Positions 17,425 to 26,590 are shown, counted from the first letter of the stretch. The stretch: 64,000 bases of DNA from Collinsella sp. AM33-4BH (GCF_003469205.1 NZ_QSIN01000001.1:62001-126000); one strand, 5' to 3'. The notes: generated by a model not told the origin, from the sequence alone. Program-made: numbers and translations.

Positions 17425-17909
17425 CACGACACCTGCCAATCGAACGCGTTGTACTGATGCTCGATCTCAGCGATATGCCCGCCACGAATGGTGACACCCA
17501 CGGCATCGAAGCGAATCGCCTTGAGCGGATAATGCTCCATGAGATAGCAACTTGCGATGCGGCGGTAGCGGCGTTGCTTTTGAGCGTCCACGGCCTCCTC
17601 GGGAAAGACCTGCGTGCTGCAATCCAGTGCAACGCGTCTGGTCTTGACCTCGGCCATCACCACGACATCGTCGAGCTCATCGAGCAGCACCAGATCGGCC
17701 TCGCCCTCGGTGCAACGATAACCCTGCTCCAGCAAGGTGTAGCCGCGCTCGTTAAAGTAGTCGATGGTGATCAGCTCGCCCAGCATGCCCAGCTCGCGGG
17801 GACTGAGTCCCTTGATAAACTCGGGCGTCATCGCCCCGCAGTCGAGCTCGCCGTTTTCCCAACGCTCCTTGAGCTGCTGCGTCTTGCTCTTTTTGCTTGC
17901 GGCACTCAT
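17424..17909 (-). CDS. YraN (UPF0102) family nuclease-fold protein
   Basis: 161-residue protein with the restriction-endonuclease-like core of the YraN family: LGELITIDYFNERGYTLLEQGYR, GEADLVLLDE and the catalytic-type MAEVKTR (E-x-K). The family's function is not settled; it is normally encoded between rnhB and comM, as here, suggesting a role in DNA processing. The ATG at 17909 has AAGGAG five to six bases upstream; the longer open frame to 17999 shows no homology. A Lys-rich stretch (SAASKKSKTQQLKER) opens the protein. Confidence 0.85.
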   Translation of the reverse strand: MSAASKKSKTQQLKERWENGELDCGAMTPEFIKGLSPRELGMLGELITIDYFNERGYTLLEQGYRCTEGEADLVLLDELDDVVVMAEVKTRRVALDCSTQVFPEEAVDAQKQRRYRRIASCYLMEHYPLKAIRFDAVGVTIRGGHIAEIEHQYNAFDWQVS

Positions 17910-18007
17910 GGGGTCTCCTTTCCCGCACGCTGCATTGCCCCGATGATGAGGGCACCTTTCATGCGGGTAAGTACCGGAAGCAAACCAAAAGCTGACCAAA
18001 TGCCGTC

Positions 18008-18049
18008 AAAAAACGGGCCGTACGCAGCAATGGTGTTGCATACGGCCCG
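18008..18049 (-). terminator. Intrinsic terminator between rnhB and yraN
   Basis: Stem of GGGCCGTA (18015-18022) with TACGGCCC (18041-18048), extended by partial pairing of the loop flanks, then GTTTTTTG on the minus strand. It implies that yraN-comM-dprA-trmFO-xerC has its own promoter in the following 100 bases, although no convincing -35/-10 pair was seen. Confidence 0.8.
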
Positions 18050-18098
18050 CTACCAGCAGGTTTATAAAACCCCTGAGGTCCCTGTCTCCACAATTGAC

Positions 18099-18887
18099 CT
18101 AGAAAAGGCGCTCAGTCTGCAGAAAGTTTCCGCAAAAGCTCACGCGGTGCAGTGGACAAAGTCCATGTTTGCGAATGGCCTCGATGTGCTCGGGGCTTGC
18201 GTAGCCTTTCGATTCGGCCAAATGGTACTCGGGATACTCGGCATCGTACTCGACCATCATCTCATCACGCGTGACCTTGGCCATGATGGACGCCGCGGCG
18301 ATACAGGCGATCTTGGCATCGCCCTTCACCACGTCGCGCTCGTTGGGAACGGCGCCCAAGGGGTTACCGTCCATAAGCACGCAATCGGGCTCGAGCCCCG
18401 TATCGGCCACGGCGCCCGCGACAGCGGCTCGAATGGCGCGGGCCATGCCCATCTCATCGATATCCTTAGGCGCGATATGGCAAAAACCAATTGCCGTCGC
18501 CACCTCGGCAATCTTCACTGAGAGCAACTCGCGGCGCGCCGGCGTGAGCTTTTTGGAATCGTTGATGCCCCAGACGCGCGGCTCCATAGGAAGGCAGACG
18601 GCGCATACCGTCAAAGGACCGGCCACCGATCCGCGACCCACCTCGTCGACACCAACGACCACCCCATCGCCGCCAAGCTCATGCATAAGCTCGTACATGT
18701 CATTGACGCGCTCGCGCTCGGCAAGTTCCTTGGCATGGCGCTTAAGAGCACGCTCGCAAGCCTTGATCACCTGCTGGCGCGGGTCCTCGCGATAATGCTC
18801 CACGAGGGCGGGGATCTCCTCAAACGTAGCGCTCGCCAACTCACCGGCAACCTGCGATGCCGAAACCGAGCTCGTCATATTGGCCAT
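18099..18887 (-). CDS. rnhB: Ribonuclease HII
   Basis: Removes ribonucleotides from DNA and RNA primers in RNA-DNA hybrids. The catalytic VVGVDEVGRGSVAGPL (D and E), the INDSKKLTPARRE block and IAAASIMAKVTRD (catalytic D) are present. An N-terminal helical extension of about 75 residues precedes the catalytic core. The ATG at 18887 lies seven bases after AAGGAGG; the ATG at 18905 is upstream of that site and can be excluded. Downstream of rplS but behind a terminator, so expression needs readthrough or an internal promoter. Confidence 0.95.
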   Translation of the reverse strand: MANMTSSVSASQVAGELASATFEEIPALVEHYREDPRQQVIKACERALKRHAKELAERERVNDMYELMHELGGDGVVVGVDEVGRGSVAGPLTVCAVCLPMEPRVWGINDSKKLTPARRELLSVKIAEVATAIGFCHIAPKDIDEMGMARAIRAAVAGAVADTGLEPDCVLMDGNPLGAVPNERDVVKGDAKIACIAAASIMAKVTRDEMMVEYDAEYPEYHLAESKGYASPEHIEAIRKHGLCPLHRVSFCGNFLQTERLF

Positions 18888-18915
18888 ACCAGGCCCTCCT
18901 TGCATGCAAATCAGA

Positions 18916-18946
18916 TAAAAAGAAGGGCCACCCGAAGGTGACCCTT
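18916..18946 (-). terminator. rplS: Intrinsic terminator after rplS (TTCG loop)
   Basis: On the minus strand AGGGTCACC, a TTCG tetraloop and GGTGGCCCT are followed by TCTTTTTAT. It lies 35 bases after the rplS stop and just upstream of the rnhB ribosome-binding site. Confidence 0.88.
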
Positions 18947-18980
18947 GTGTCCAAACGAGTGGACAGACGCTGCGATCTTC

Positions 18981-19322
18981 TTAGCGCTTCTCGGGGATGC
19001 GAGCAGCCTTGCCCACCTTGTCGCGGAGGTAGTACAGCTTGGCGCGACGGACGCGACCATGACGAACGACCTCGAGCTTGGCGATCTTGGGGCTGTGAAG
19101 CGGGAAGGTACGCTCAACACCGACACCGAAGGACATCTTGCGGACGGTGAAGGTCTCGCGGGCACCGGCGCCGGCCATGCGGATGACGTCGCCCTGGAAG
19201 ACCTGAATGCGCTCGCGGTCGCCTTCCTTAATGCGGTAGTGAACCTTGACGTTGTCGGCGACGCGAACCTGAGGAATGTCCTCGCGGATCTGCTGACGCT
19301 CGATTGCGCGGATGTAATCCAT
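18981..19322 (-). CDS. rplS: 50S ribosomal protein L19
   Basis: 113-residue large-subunit protein at the 30S-50S interface. The signatures [23 protein letters not shown] and [31 protein letters not shown] are diagnostic. The ATG at 19322 sits seven bases after AAGGA; a TTG two codons upstream is inside that spacing. Often found after trmD, but here it has its own promoter and terminator. Confidence 0.97.
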   Translation of the reverse strand: MDYIRAIERQQIREDIPQVRVADNVKVHYRIKEGDRERIQVFQGDVIRMAGAGARETFTVRKMSFGVGVERTFPLHSPKIAKLEVVRHGRVRRAKLYYLRDKVGKAARIPEKR

Positions 19323-19391
19323 GTGCAATTCCTTACTCTTCTAGAGGTGCCGTACCACCTTGGCCGGCACGTAGTTGAACAAACGTATTCG

Positions 19392-19419
19392 AGTATACAC
19401 GCGCGGGTTTCTGCTGCAA
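19392..19419 (-). promoter_or_regulatory. rplS promoter
   Basis: -35 TTGCAG (19414-19419), 16-base spacer, -10 TATACT (19392-19397), with a TG just before the -10. The leader of about 65 bases contains GTGCCG and CGGCAC arms that can pair around the sequence upstream of the ribosome-binding site. Confidence 0.6.
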
Positions 19420-19465
19420 GAACAATTTTTTACGCAGACAAAAAGACAAAACCCGCACATGATAA

Positions 19466-19493
19466 CCGCCCGTCTCACGAATGAGACGGGCGG
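19466..19493 (-). terminator. ppdK: Hairpin terminator after ppdK (TTCG loop)
   Basis: A perfect 12-bp stem (CCGCCCGTCTCA with its complement) closed on the minus strand by a TTCG tetraloop, about 40 bases after the ppdK stop. The T-run after it is weak (TTATC), so efficiency is uncertain. Confidence 0.7.
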
Positions 19494-19532
19494 CATGAAG
19501 GGGGACTACGCTAGGCGTCTAAACGCTAAACG

Positions 19533-22283
19533 CTAGGCGGAACGCTTGGCCTCGAGCTTGGCCTGAGCGGCAGCCAGGCGCGCGAGGGGCACACGATAGG
19601 GCGAGCAGGAAACGTAGTCCACGTCGGCCACGTTAAACAGGCCCTTGATGGACTTGGGGTCGCCGCCGTGCTCGCCGCACACGCCAAAGTGCATGTCGGG
19701 ATTGGTGGCGCGGCCCTTCTCGACGGCCAAGCGCACGAGCTCCAGCACTGCCGCGTCGATGGTCTCGAAGGGGTTGTCTTTCAGGATCTTTTTATGCATG
19801 TACAGCGGGATGAACTTGGCCTCGGCGTCATCGCGCGAGAAGCCAAAGGTCGTCTGGGTGAGGTCGTTGGTGCCAAAGCAGAAGAAGTCGGCATGATGGG
19901 CGATCTCGTCAGCGACCATGCAGGCACGCGGCAGCTCGAGCATCGTGCCCACGGGAATATTGAGCTCGACGCCTTCCTCGGCGGAAACCTCGGCGATCAC
20001 GCGCTCGATAACCTCGCGGGTCTGGACATGCTCGGCCGTGATGGAAACGAGCGGAACCATGATCTCGGGGCGCGGGTCGACACCCTCCTTGATAAGGCGG
20101 GCAGCGGCCGTGGCGACGGCGCGAACCTGCATGAGCGGCAGATCGCCAAAGACGACGGACAGGCGCACGCCGCGCAAGCCCAGCATGGGGTTGGACTCGA
20201 CCATGCCGTCAATGCGACGCAGGCGGGCGCGCAGGGCAGTGAGCTCCTCCTCGGGAGCGCCGGCGGCCTCCTTCTTGGTGATGGCGACCTCGAGCTCGCG
20301 AGGATTATCCAGGAACTCATGAAGCGGCGGATCGAGCAGGCGGACGACCACATCGCGACCGGACATGGTCTTGAACATCGCCAGGAAGTCCTCGGTCTGA
20401 ACCTTGAGCAAGTCGGCCAGGGCCTGCTGCTTCACGGCCTCATCGTCAGACAGGATAAAGCTCTGGATGATGTTCTTGCGATCGCCCAGGAACATGTGCT
20501 CGGTGCGGCACAGACCGATGGCCTCGGCGCCAAACTCGAGCGCGAGCTCGGCATCCTCGGGGTTGTCGGCGTTGACGCGCACGTGGTTGGCGTGACCGTC
20601 GGTCTCGTCCAAACGGATCTCATCGGCCCAAGACAGGATGGTGTCCAGGTCGCCGGTGAGCTCTGCAGAGACCAGGTCGACCGCGCCGTCGACGACGATA
20701 CCCTGGGTGCCGTCGATGGAGATGACATCGCCCTCGCGCAGCACGCGGTCGCTGCCCTCGATGCGCACGACCTTCTCTGCCGCGTCAATGTGGAAGCGCT
20801 CAACGCCGCAAACGCAGGGCGTACCCATGCCGCGGGCGATAACGGCGGCATGGCTCGTCTTGCCACCGTGGCTGGTCAGGATGCCCTCGGCGGCGACCAT
20901 GCCCTTCAGGTCGTCGGGGTTGGTCTCCCAGCGGACCAGAATGACCTTGTGGCCCTCGTTGGCGCGCGCGACGGCGTCATCACTCGAGAACACGACCTCG
21001 CCCACGGCGGCACCGGGGCTGGCGTTAAGGCCGCTGGCCAGGGCCTCGTACTTCTTGGAGGAGTCGAACTGCGGGTGCAGGAGCTGATCGAGCTGCGCGG
21101 GATCGATGCGGCTCACGGCCTCCTCGCGGGTGATCAGGCCCTCCTCGACCATCTCGATAGCGATGCGCAGCGCGGCGGTAGCGGTGCGCTTGCCCACGCG
21201 GGTCTGAAGCATCCAAAGTTTACCCTGCTCGATGGTGAATTCGATATCGCACATATCGCGGTAATGATCCTCGAGCGTCAGGAACACGCGCTCGAGCTCC
21301 TCACCAGCGGACTCGAGGCCCGGGGTGGTCTTGAGGTCGGCGATGGGCTCAGTGTTGCGGATGCCGGCGACGACGTCCTCGCCCTGGGCATTCACCAAAA
21401 AGTCGCCATAGAACTCCTTGGTGCCGTCGGCCGGGTTGCGCGTAAAGGCGACGCCGGTCGCAGAGGTCTCGCCCTTGTTGCCAAAGGCCATGGCCTGGAC
21501 GTTGACGGCGGTACCGAGCTCGTCAGAGATGCCGTGCTGTTTGCGGTAAATGCAGGCACGCTCGTTCATCCAGCTGCCAAAGACGGCCTGGATGGCAAGG
21601 CGCAACTGGAGCTCCGGATCATGCGGGAAGACGGGCTTGCCGTCGGCAACCTCAAGCTCGGGATACAGGGTCGCCTCGACGTTCTCGGAGAAGATGCCCT
21701 TAAAGGTCTCGACGAGCTCCTGCAGGTCCTCGGCCGAAAGCTCGGAATCGACACGAACGCCGGCGACCAGGCGGGCCTGGGTCAGAGCGTTCTCGAATAG
21801 GTCGGCGTCGACGCCCATGACGACGTTGGAGAACATCTGGATAAAGCGACGGTAGCTGTCCCAGGCAAAGCGCGGGTTCTGCGTCTGCGCAATAAGGCCC
21901 TGGACGGAATCGTCGTTGAGGCCCAGGTTGAGGACCGTGTCCATCATGCCGGGCATGGAGAACGGAGCGCCCGAGCGAACCGACACGAGCAGCGGATCGG
22001 AGGCATCGCCGAGTTTCTTGCCGCAACGGGCCTCGAGGTCCGCCTCGGCGGCAACGATCTCATCGAGTGCGCCTTCGGGCCAGACGTTGCCGGCACCGGA
22101 GTACTCGACACAGGTCTGGCAGGTAATGGTAAAGCCACCGGGAACCGGCAGACCGATGCGGCTCATCTCGGCAAGGTTTGCGCCTTTGCCGCCAAGCACG
22201 AAGTTCATGGATTTGTCGCCCTCAGTGACACAGGTGCCCTGGGCGTCGGTTCCAAAACGGTAAACCCTCTTGCAATCGCTCAC
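19533..22283 (-). CDS. ppdK: Pyruvate, phosphate dikinase
   Basis: Interconverts pyruvate + ATP + Pi with PEP + AMP + PPi. At 916 residues it has all three domains: N-terminal ATP-grasp (VLGGKGANLAEM, IGLPVPGGFTITC), the swivelling phosphohistidine domain with SHGGKTSHAAVIARGMGTPCVCG near residue 470-490 (H is the phosphate carrier, the T two residues before it is the known regulatory phosphosite), and the C-terminal PEP barrel (NDLTQTTFGFSRDD, CGEHGGDP). The gene for its regulator lies just upstream. In anaerobes with PPi-linked glycolysis the enzyme usually runs towards pyruvate; that is inference here. Confidence 0.97.
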   Translation of the reverse strand: MSDCKRVYRFGTDAQGTCVTEGDKSMNFVLGGKGANLAEMSRIGLPVPGGFTITCQTCVEYSGAGNVWPEGALDEIVAAEADLEARCGKKLGDASDPLLVSVRSGAPFSMPGMMDTVLNLGLNDDSVQGLIAQTQNPRFAWDSYRRFIQMFSNVVMGVDADLFENALTQARLVAGVRVDSELSAEDLQELVETFKGIFSENVEATLYPELEVADGKPVFPHDPELQLRLAIQAVFGSWMNERACIYRKQHGISDELGTAVNVQAMAFGNKGETSATGVAFTRNPADGTKEFYGDFLVNAQGEDVVAGIRNTEPIADLKTTPGLESAGEELERVFLTLEDHYRDMCDIEFTIEQGKLWMLQTRVGKRTATAALRIAIEMVEEGLITREEAVSRIDPAQLDQLLHPQFDSSKKYEALASGLNASPGAAVGEVVFSSDDAVARANEGHKVILVRWETNPDDLKGMVAAEGILTSHGGKTSHAAVIARGMGTPCVCGVERFHIDAAEKVVRIEGSDRVLREGDVISIDGTQGIVVDGAVDLVSAELTGDLDTILSWADEIRLDETDGHANHVRVNADNPEDAELALEFGAEAIGLCRTEHMFLGDRKNIIQSFILSDDEAVKQQALADLLKVQTEDFLAMFKTMSGRDVVVRLLDPPLHEFLDNPRELEVAITKKEAAGAPEEELTALRARLRRIDGMVESNPMLGLRGVRLSVVFGDLPLMQVRAVATAAARLIKEGVDPRPEIMVPLVSITAEHVQTREVIERVIAEVSAEEGVELNIPVGTMLELPRACMVADEIAHHADFFCFGTNDLTQTTFGFSRDDAEAKFIPLYMHKKILKDNPFETIDAAVLELVRLAVEKGRATNPDMHFGVCGEHGGDPKSIKGLFNVADVDYVSCSPYRVPLARLAAAQAKLEAKRSA

Positions 22284-22358
22284 GATACTTCCCCTTCCAT
22301 GCGCTTACGCGCACGACCGTGGTAACGAATCGACCCGCCGGATGCGGGCCGTGAGGGA

Positions 22359-22453
22359 ACTATACGGCGGGTTTTGGACAGGCTTGAGCAGAGGGTGCGC
22401 GGTTTGGTAAACGTGCTAAAACCGGCGGTAAACGGTAGGTAAAGGTGGTTACC
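22359..22453 (-). promoter_or_regulatory. ppdK upstream region: -10 element and phased GGTAAA repeats
   Basis: The 326-base gap between ppdK and the regulator gene (22284-22609) has a minus-strand -10-like TATAGT at 22359-22364 without a good -35. Upstream of it, plus-strand GGTAAACG occurs at 22406 and 22427 and GGTAAAGG at 22438, with palindromic GGTTACC at 22447; the offsets are 21, 11 and 9 bases. A GC-rich hairpin (GGCCCGC/GCGGGTC) lies in the predicted ppdK leader. The rest of the gap holds AT-rich sequence and a repeat at 22551-22612. Confidence 0.4.
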
Positions 22454-22550
22454 TTATGAAGATACCACTACAAGGAAAGTGCAGGTCGGATGCGATGTTT
22501 TTGCTAAATCGCTTTACCATTTATCAGCATTAATTCCAAGTATTCTCTTT

Positions 22551-22612
22551 GGTTAGCTAAAAGAGCCCCGTCCCAAATTAGCTACCCAAACAACCTTGTC
22601 CCAAGTGAGCTA
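22551..22612. repeat. Two copies of a short dispersed repeat at the ppdR stop codon
   Basis: Copy A (22551-22584) reads GGTTAGCTAAAAGAGCCCC followed by GTCCCAAATTAGCTA; copy B (22594-22612) reads CCTTGTCCCAAGTGAGCTA and its last three bases are the complement of the upstream gene's TAG stop. A third copy is at 30602-30632, again at a stop codon. Confidence 0.6.
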
Positions 22613-23485
22613 CTTTTGTTGAGCGCGGCGGGCGGCACGGCGGGCTCTGGCTTCCTGGATCTCCTCGAGGTGGGCAATGATCTCGGCAGCGCTTTCCTCG
22701 ATGGCTTTGCCGTCGGTGCGCACCACAAAGCAGCCCAGGCGCTTCATGAGGGCACGGGCATCCTCAAGCTCGCTGCGCACGCACTCAGGCTCGGCATAGG
22801 AGCCTGCGACGGCGCGGGCGTAGTCGTCGCCCAAGCGGCTATCGCGAATCTCGGAAATCACATCGACGGTCGAAATCAAGCCGAACAGGCGCATCGGGTC
22901 AACCTCGTAAACCGACTTGGGCGGCTCCATGCCATGCGCCAACGGAACATTGGCGACCTTGTAGCCCTGATAGGCTAAATACATCGACAGCGGCGTCTTG
23001 GATGTACGCGACACACCCAGCAGCACGATATCGGCACCCGACAGATCGTCGCAACCGCGCCCGTCATCGTGCTCAACGAAATACTCCATGGCCTCGATAC
23101 GATGGAAATACCGATCGTCGGTCTTGTGAATCACGCCCGCAACGCCTTTGGGCGGCACACCGATGAGCGACGACAATACGGCGAGCGTCGGACCGATCAG
23201 GTCGACCGAGCGAATGTGCAGCATGCCCAAATAATCGAGCACGCGGGCGCGAAGCGCCGGATCGACGATGGTGTGGAACACGGCGATATCGCGATGGTCG
23301 GCATCGACGCGCGGCCCCACAAATGACTTGACCTGCTCCACGGAGGTCACCTTAGGCAGGCGCAAAACGCGAAAAGCCCCTACATCAAATTGCCCGGACG
23401 CCGCAAGCACCACCTCACAAGCGGTATCGCCGAGCGAGTCGGAGATAACGATAACGGTGGGACGAGCGGTGACCGGGCAATCCAT
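22610..23485 (-). CDS. PPDK regulatory protein (ADP-dependent kinase / Pi-dependent phosphorylase, DUF299)
   Basis: Bifunctional regulator that inactivates PPDK by phosphorylating the threonine beside its catalytic histidine and reactivates it by phosphorolysis. The P-loop-like VLLGVSRTSKTPLSMYLAYQGYKVANVPL (seen around residues 150-180) and the N-terminal VIVISDSLGDTA are characteristic of the family. The family also contains PEP synthase regulators; adjacency to ppdK argues for the PPDK type. 291 residues, ATG at 23485 preceded by AAGGAG. Its stop codon is embedded in a short dispersed repeat. Confidence 0.9.
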   Translation of the reverse strand: MDCPVTARPTVIVISDSLGDTACEVVLAASGQFDVGAFRVLRLPKVTSVEQVKSFVGPRVDADHRDIAVFHTIVDPALRARVLDYLGMLHIRSVDLIGPTLAVLSSLIGVPPKGVAGVIHKTDDRYFHRIEAMEYFVEHDDGRGCDDLSGADIVLLGVSRTSKTPLSMYLAYQGYKVANVPLAHGMEPPKSVYEVDPMRLFGLISTVDVISEIRDSRLGDDYARAVAGSYAEPECVRSELEDARALMKRLGCFVVRTDGKAIEESAAEIIAHLEEIQEARARRAARRAQQK

Positions 23486-23519
23486 GCGGGGCTCCTTTTG
23501 CGCTTATGCGCAGGCTGGC

Positions 23520-25616
23520 TTACTTTTTGCGGGCAAGCTCACCGATGTTGGCAATGCCGGAGAAAACGGCCTCGAAGCGGTTGAGCAGCTTAAGGCGATT
23601 ATCGCGAAGCTGCTCGTCTTTGTCCATGACCATGACCTCATCGAAGAAACGGTCGATGGGCGCGCGCAGGGCGGCGAGGGCGGCAAATGCGGCCGGGTAG
23701 TCCTCGACAGCAAGGGCGGCATCGACAGCGGTCTGAGCGGCCTCGGAGGCGTCGGCGAGCGCGAGCTCGACCTCGCCCATCAGGCTGCGGTCATACTCCG
23801 CACCAAGCTCAGGCTTGGAGATATGCGCGGCGCGGGCATAGGCGGTCGCCAGGTTGTCGAACGTCTCAGCGTCGTTCTTGCGGGCCTCGTCGAGGGCGGC
23901 GCAGCGGGCGAAGAAGACGGACGGGGCGATGATGTGCACCGCGGAGACGGCGGCGACGGTATCGGCCGGAATCTTTTCGTCGCGGGCCATGCTCACCAGG
24001 CGGCCATGGAAGAAGTCACGAACCTGCTGGGCGACCTCGGCGGCGTCGAACTCAATGCCCTGCTCACTGTAGAGTTCGAGGGCAAAGTCGATGAGCGACG
24101 TGGGGTCGATCGGCAGACGGTCGCGCAGGATGTTGATAATGCCGATAGCGGCACGACGCAGCGCGTAGGGGTCGGAGGAGCCGGTCGGGGGCTCGCCGAT
24201 GGCAAAGATACCGGCGATGGTATCGAGCTTGTCGGCGCAGGCCACGATGCAGCCAGCGGTGCCCTCGGGCAGCTCGTCACCGGCAAAACGGGGACGATAG
24301 TGATCGCGAATAGCATGAGCGACCTCGTCGTTCTCCCCCATCGCGGTCGCGTAATAACCGCCCATCACGCCCTGCTGGCTCGTGAACTCGACGACGGCGT
24401 TGGACACCAGGTCTGCCTTGCACAGGTGTGCGGCGCGAGCGGCGTCGGCGGCAAGATGGGCGCCCAGGTGAGCCTCGCGGGCGATAGCGAGCGCGAGCTG
24501 CTCGATGCGCTCGGACTTGGCGAGCACGCTACCGAGCTTCTCCTGGAAGGCAACCTTGGACAGACGCTCACGGAACTCGTCGAGGGAGATCTTCAGGTCC
24601 TCCTCGTAGAAGAACTTAGCGTCGTCCAGACGGGCGCGCACGACGCGCTCGTTACCGTCGATCACGCGCTCGGCGTTCTCGGGCTTGCTGTTGGAGACGA
24701 CCACGAACTCACGCGTCAGCTTGCCCTCGCCGTCATAGATCGGGAAGTAGCGCTGGTTGGTGAGCATGGACTCGCAGATAATCTCGTGCGGGACCTTGAG
24801 GAACTCCTCGTCGAAAGTACCGACGAGCACCGTCGGCCACTCGCAGAGGTTAATGACCTCCTCAAAGACCTTCTTGGGCGTATCGACATGGCAGCCGGGG
24901 CGAGCGGCCTCGACCTCGGAGATACCGGCAAGGATGGCCTCGCGACGGCGCTCGGCAGAAAGCACGCCGGCGTCCTCGAGTACCTGCTCGTAGGCGGCGG
25001 GGCTGGCGACAACGTGGTCACCGGGGCCGAGCACGCGATGGCCGCGCGTGGTGTTGCCGCTCGTCACGTCGGCAAATGACACAGGCACAACATCCTCGCC
25101 CAGAAGGCAGCAAATCCAGCGGACCGGACGCACGAACGTCGCGTGCTCGTGGCCCCAGCGCTGGGAGCGGTAGTTGGGCCACTGCAGGCCGGCAATGGTC
25201 TTCTCGCACAGGGCCGTCAGGATCGGGGTTGCCGGTGCGGAGGGAATGTTCTTCTCGGCAAAGACGTACTCGCGGCCGTCGGTGTCCTCGCGACAGACCA
25301 GATCCTCGGCAGCCACACCACACTTGCGGGCAAAGCCCTGGGCGGCCTTAGTGGCGTTACCGTCAGCGTCGAACGCGATGTTGGCCGCGGGGCCGCGCTT
25401 AACCTCGTGGACCTCGTCGGTCGCAGTGGCGACATTGGCCACGAGCGCAGCCAGGCGACGCGGGCTCGAGATCACGCGGACCTCGCCGTGGGCCAGACCG
25501 GCCTCGTCGAGACCCTTGGCGATCATGGTACCAAGCTGCTTGACGGCATTGTTCAGCGGTGCAGAGGGCATTTCCTCCGTACCGATCTCAAACAGGAAAT
25601 CCTTAGCGTCTGCCAT
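23520..25616 (-). CDS. glyS: Glycyl-tRNA synthetase beta subunit
   Basis: Large, tRNA-binding subunit of the bacterial alpha2-beta2 glycyl-tRNA synthetase. It begins KDFLFEIGTEEMPSAPL, has the B3/B4-like and HD-like regions (TRGHRVLGP, then GGYYATAMGENDEVAHAIRDHYRP around residue 420), and ends in the anticodon-binding helical domain. 698 residues, full length. Starts four bases after the glyQ stop, so the two subunits are made together. Confidence 0.96.
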   Translation of the reverse strand: MADAKDFLFEIGTEEMPSAPLNNAVKQLGTMIAKGLDEAGLAHGEVRVISSPRRLAALVANVATATDEVHEVKRGPAANIAFDADGNATKAAQGFARKCGVAAEDLVCREDTDGREYVFAEKNIPSAPATPILTALCEKTIAGLQWPNYRSQRWGHEHATFVRPVRWICCLLGEDVVPVSFADVTSGNTTRGHRVLGPGDHVVASPAAYEQVLEDAGVLSAERRREAILAGISEVEAARPGCHVDTPKKVFEEVINLCEWPTVLVGTFDEEFLKVPHEIICESMLTNQRYFPIYDGEGKLTREFVVVSNSKPENAERVIDGNERVVRARLDDAKFFYEEDLKISLDEFRERLSKVAFQEKLGSVLAKSERIEQLALAIAREAHLGAHLAADAARAAHLCKADLVSNAVVEFTSQQGVMGGYYATAMGENDEVAHAIRDHYRPRFAGDELPEGTAGCIVACADKLDTIAGIFAIGEPPTGSSDPYALRRAAIGIINILRDRLPIDPTSLIDFALELYSEQGIEFDAAEVAQQVRDFFHGRLVSMARDEKIPADTVAAVSAVHIIAPSVFFARCAALDEARKNDAETFDNLATAYARAAHISKPELGAEYDRSLMGEVELALADASEAAQTAVDAALAVEDYPAAFAALAALRAPIDRFFDEVMVMDKDEQLRDNRLKLLNRFEAVFSGIANIGELARKK

Positions 25617-25619
25617 GGC

Positions 25620-26531
25620 TTACGCCACCTCGCCTTCCTGGTCGGCATTCTCGTTGACTCCGGCGACCTCGGCCATGTAGGCCTCGCAGCACGCCTTGGC
25701 GACGGCGCGGACGCGCAGGATGTAGTTGGCACGCTCGACCGCGGACAGGGCGCCGCGGGCATCGAGCAGGTTGAAGGCGTGGCTGCACTTCATGACACAG
25801 TCGTACGCCGGCAACGGCAGCTTGCGCTCCAGGCAGGAATGGCACTCGGCCTCGTAGTCGTCAAACTTCTGACGCATCATCTCGACGTTGGCGACCTCAA
25901 AGTTATAGGCACTGAACTCGCGCTCGTTCTCGAGGAACACGTCGCCGTAAGTCATGGGCGTACCGTCGGGCAGGTAGCTCCACACTAGGTCGTAAACGGA
26001 GTTGACGCCCTGGGCGTACATGGCGATACGCTCCAGGCCATAGGTGATCTCGACGGGCACGGGGTCGACCTCGATACCGCCCACCTGCTGGAAGTACGTA
26101 AACTGCGTGACCTCCATACCGTTAAGCCAGACCTCCCAGCCAAGGCCCCAGGCGCCCAAGGTCGGGCTCTCCCAGTCGTCCTCGACAAAGCGGACGTCAT
26201 GGTCGTTGGGGTCCAGGCCAATGGCGGCCAGCGAACCCAGGTAGAGCTCCTGGGCGTTGACCGGCGACGGCTTGATGAGCACCTGGAACTGATAGTAGTG
26301 CTGCATGCGGTTAGGGTTCTCGCCGTAGCGGCCGTCGGCGGGACGGCGGCAAGGCTGAGCATAGCAGGTGCGCCACTCGGCGGGACCGAGCGAGCGCAGT
26401 GTGGTCGCGGTATGGAAGGTACCGGCACCGACCTCGGAGTCATAGGGCTGCATAATGACGCAGCCCTGCTCGCCCCAGTACTGCTGGAGGCGCAGGATGA
26501 TGTCTTGGAAGGAAAGCGATGAAGCGTTCAT
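25620..26531 (-). CDS. glyQ: Glycyl-tRNA synthetase alpha subunit
   Basis: Catalytic class II subunit. Motifs [32 protein letters not shown], the [14 protein letters not shown] block and [13 protein letters not shown] (motif 3 region) are diagnostic. 303 residues. The 59-base gap upstream is too short for a T-box riboswitch, so a minus-strand TATAGT (26579-26584 region) or readthrough from lepB presumably drives it. Confidence 0.96.
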   Translation of the reverse strand: MNASSLSFQDIILRLQQYWGEQGCVIMQPYDSEVGAGTFHTATTLRSLGPAEWRTCYAQPCRRPADGRYGENPNRMQHYYQFQVLIKPSPVNAQELYLGSLAAIGLDPNDHDVRFVEDDWESPTLGAWGLGWEVWLNGMEVTQFTYFQQVGGIEVDPVPVEITYGLERIAMYAQGVNSVYDLVWSYLPDGTPMTYGDVFLENEREFSAYNFEVANVEMMRQKFDDYEAECHSCLERKLPLPAYDCVMKCSHAFNLLDARGALSAVERANYILRVRAVAKACCEAYMAEVAGVNENADQEGEVA

Positions 26532-26590
26532 GCCTCTAATATCCCCTCGTCGAAACGATTACACGGTTAGGTACTGTACTATAGCGGTTT

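Noticed and set aside
19668..21800. A 710-codon open frame on the plus strand opposite ppdK
   Set aside because: It mirrors ppdK codons, has no recognisable domain, and is a common artefact of GC-rich codon bias.
23268..25079. A 603-codon plus-strand frame opposite glyS
   Set aside because: Shadow of glyS with low-complexity Gly/Val/Leu sequence.
26532..26590. T-box riboswitch before glyQ
   Set aside because: Only 59 bases are available and no specifier hairpin or T-box sequence is seen.
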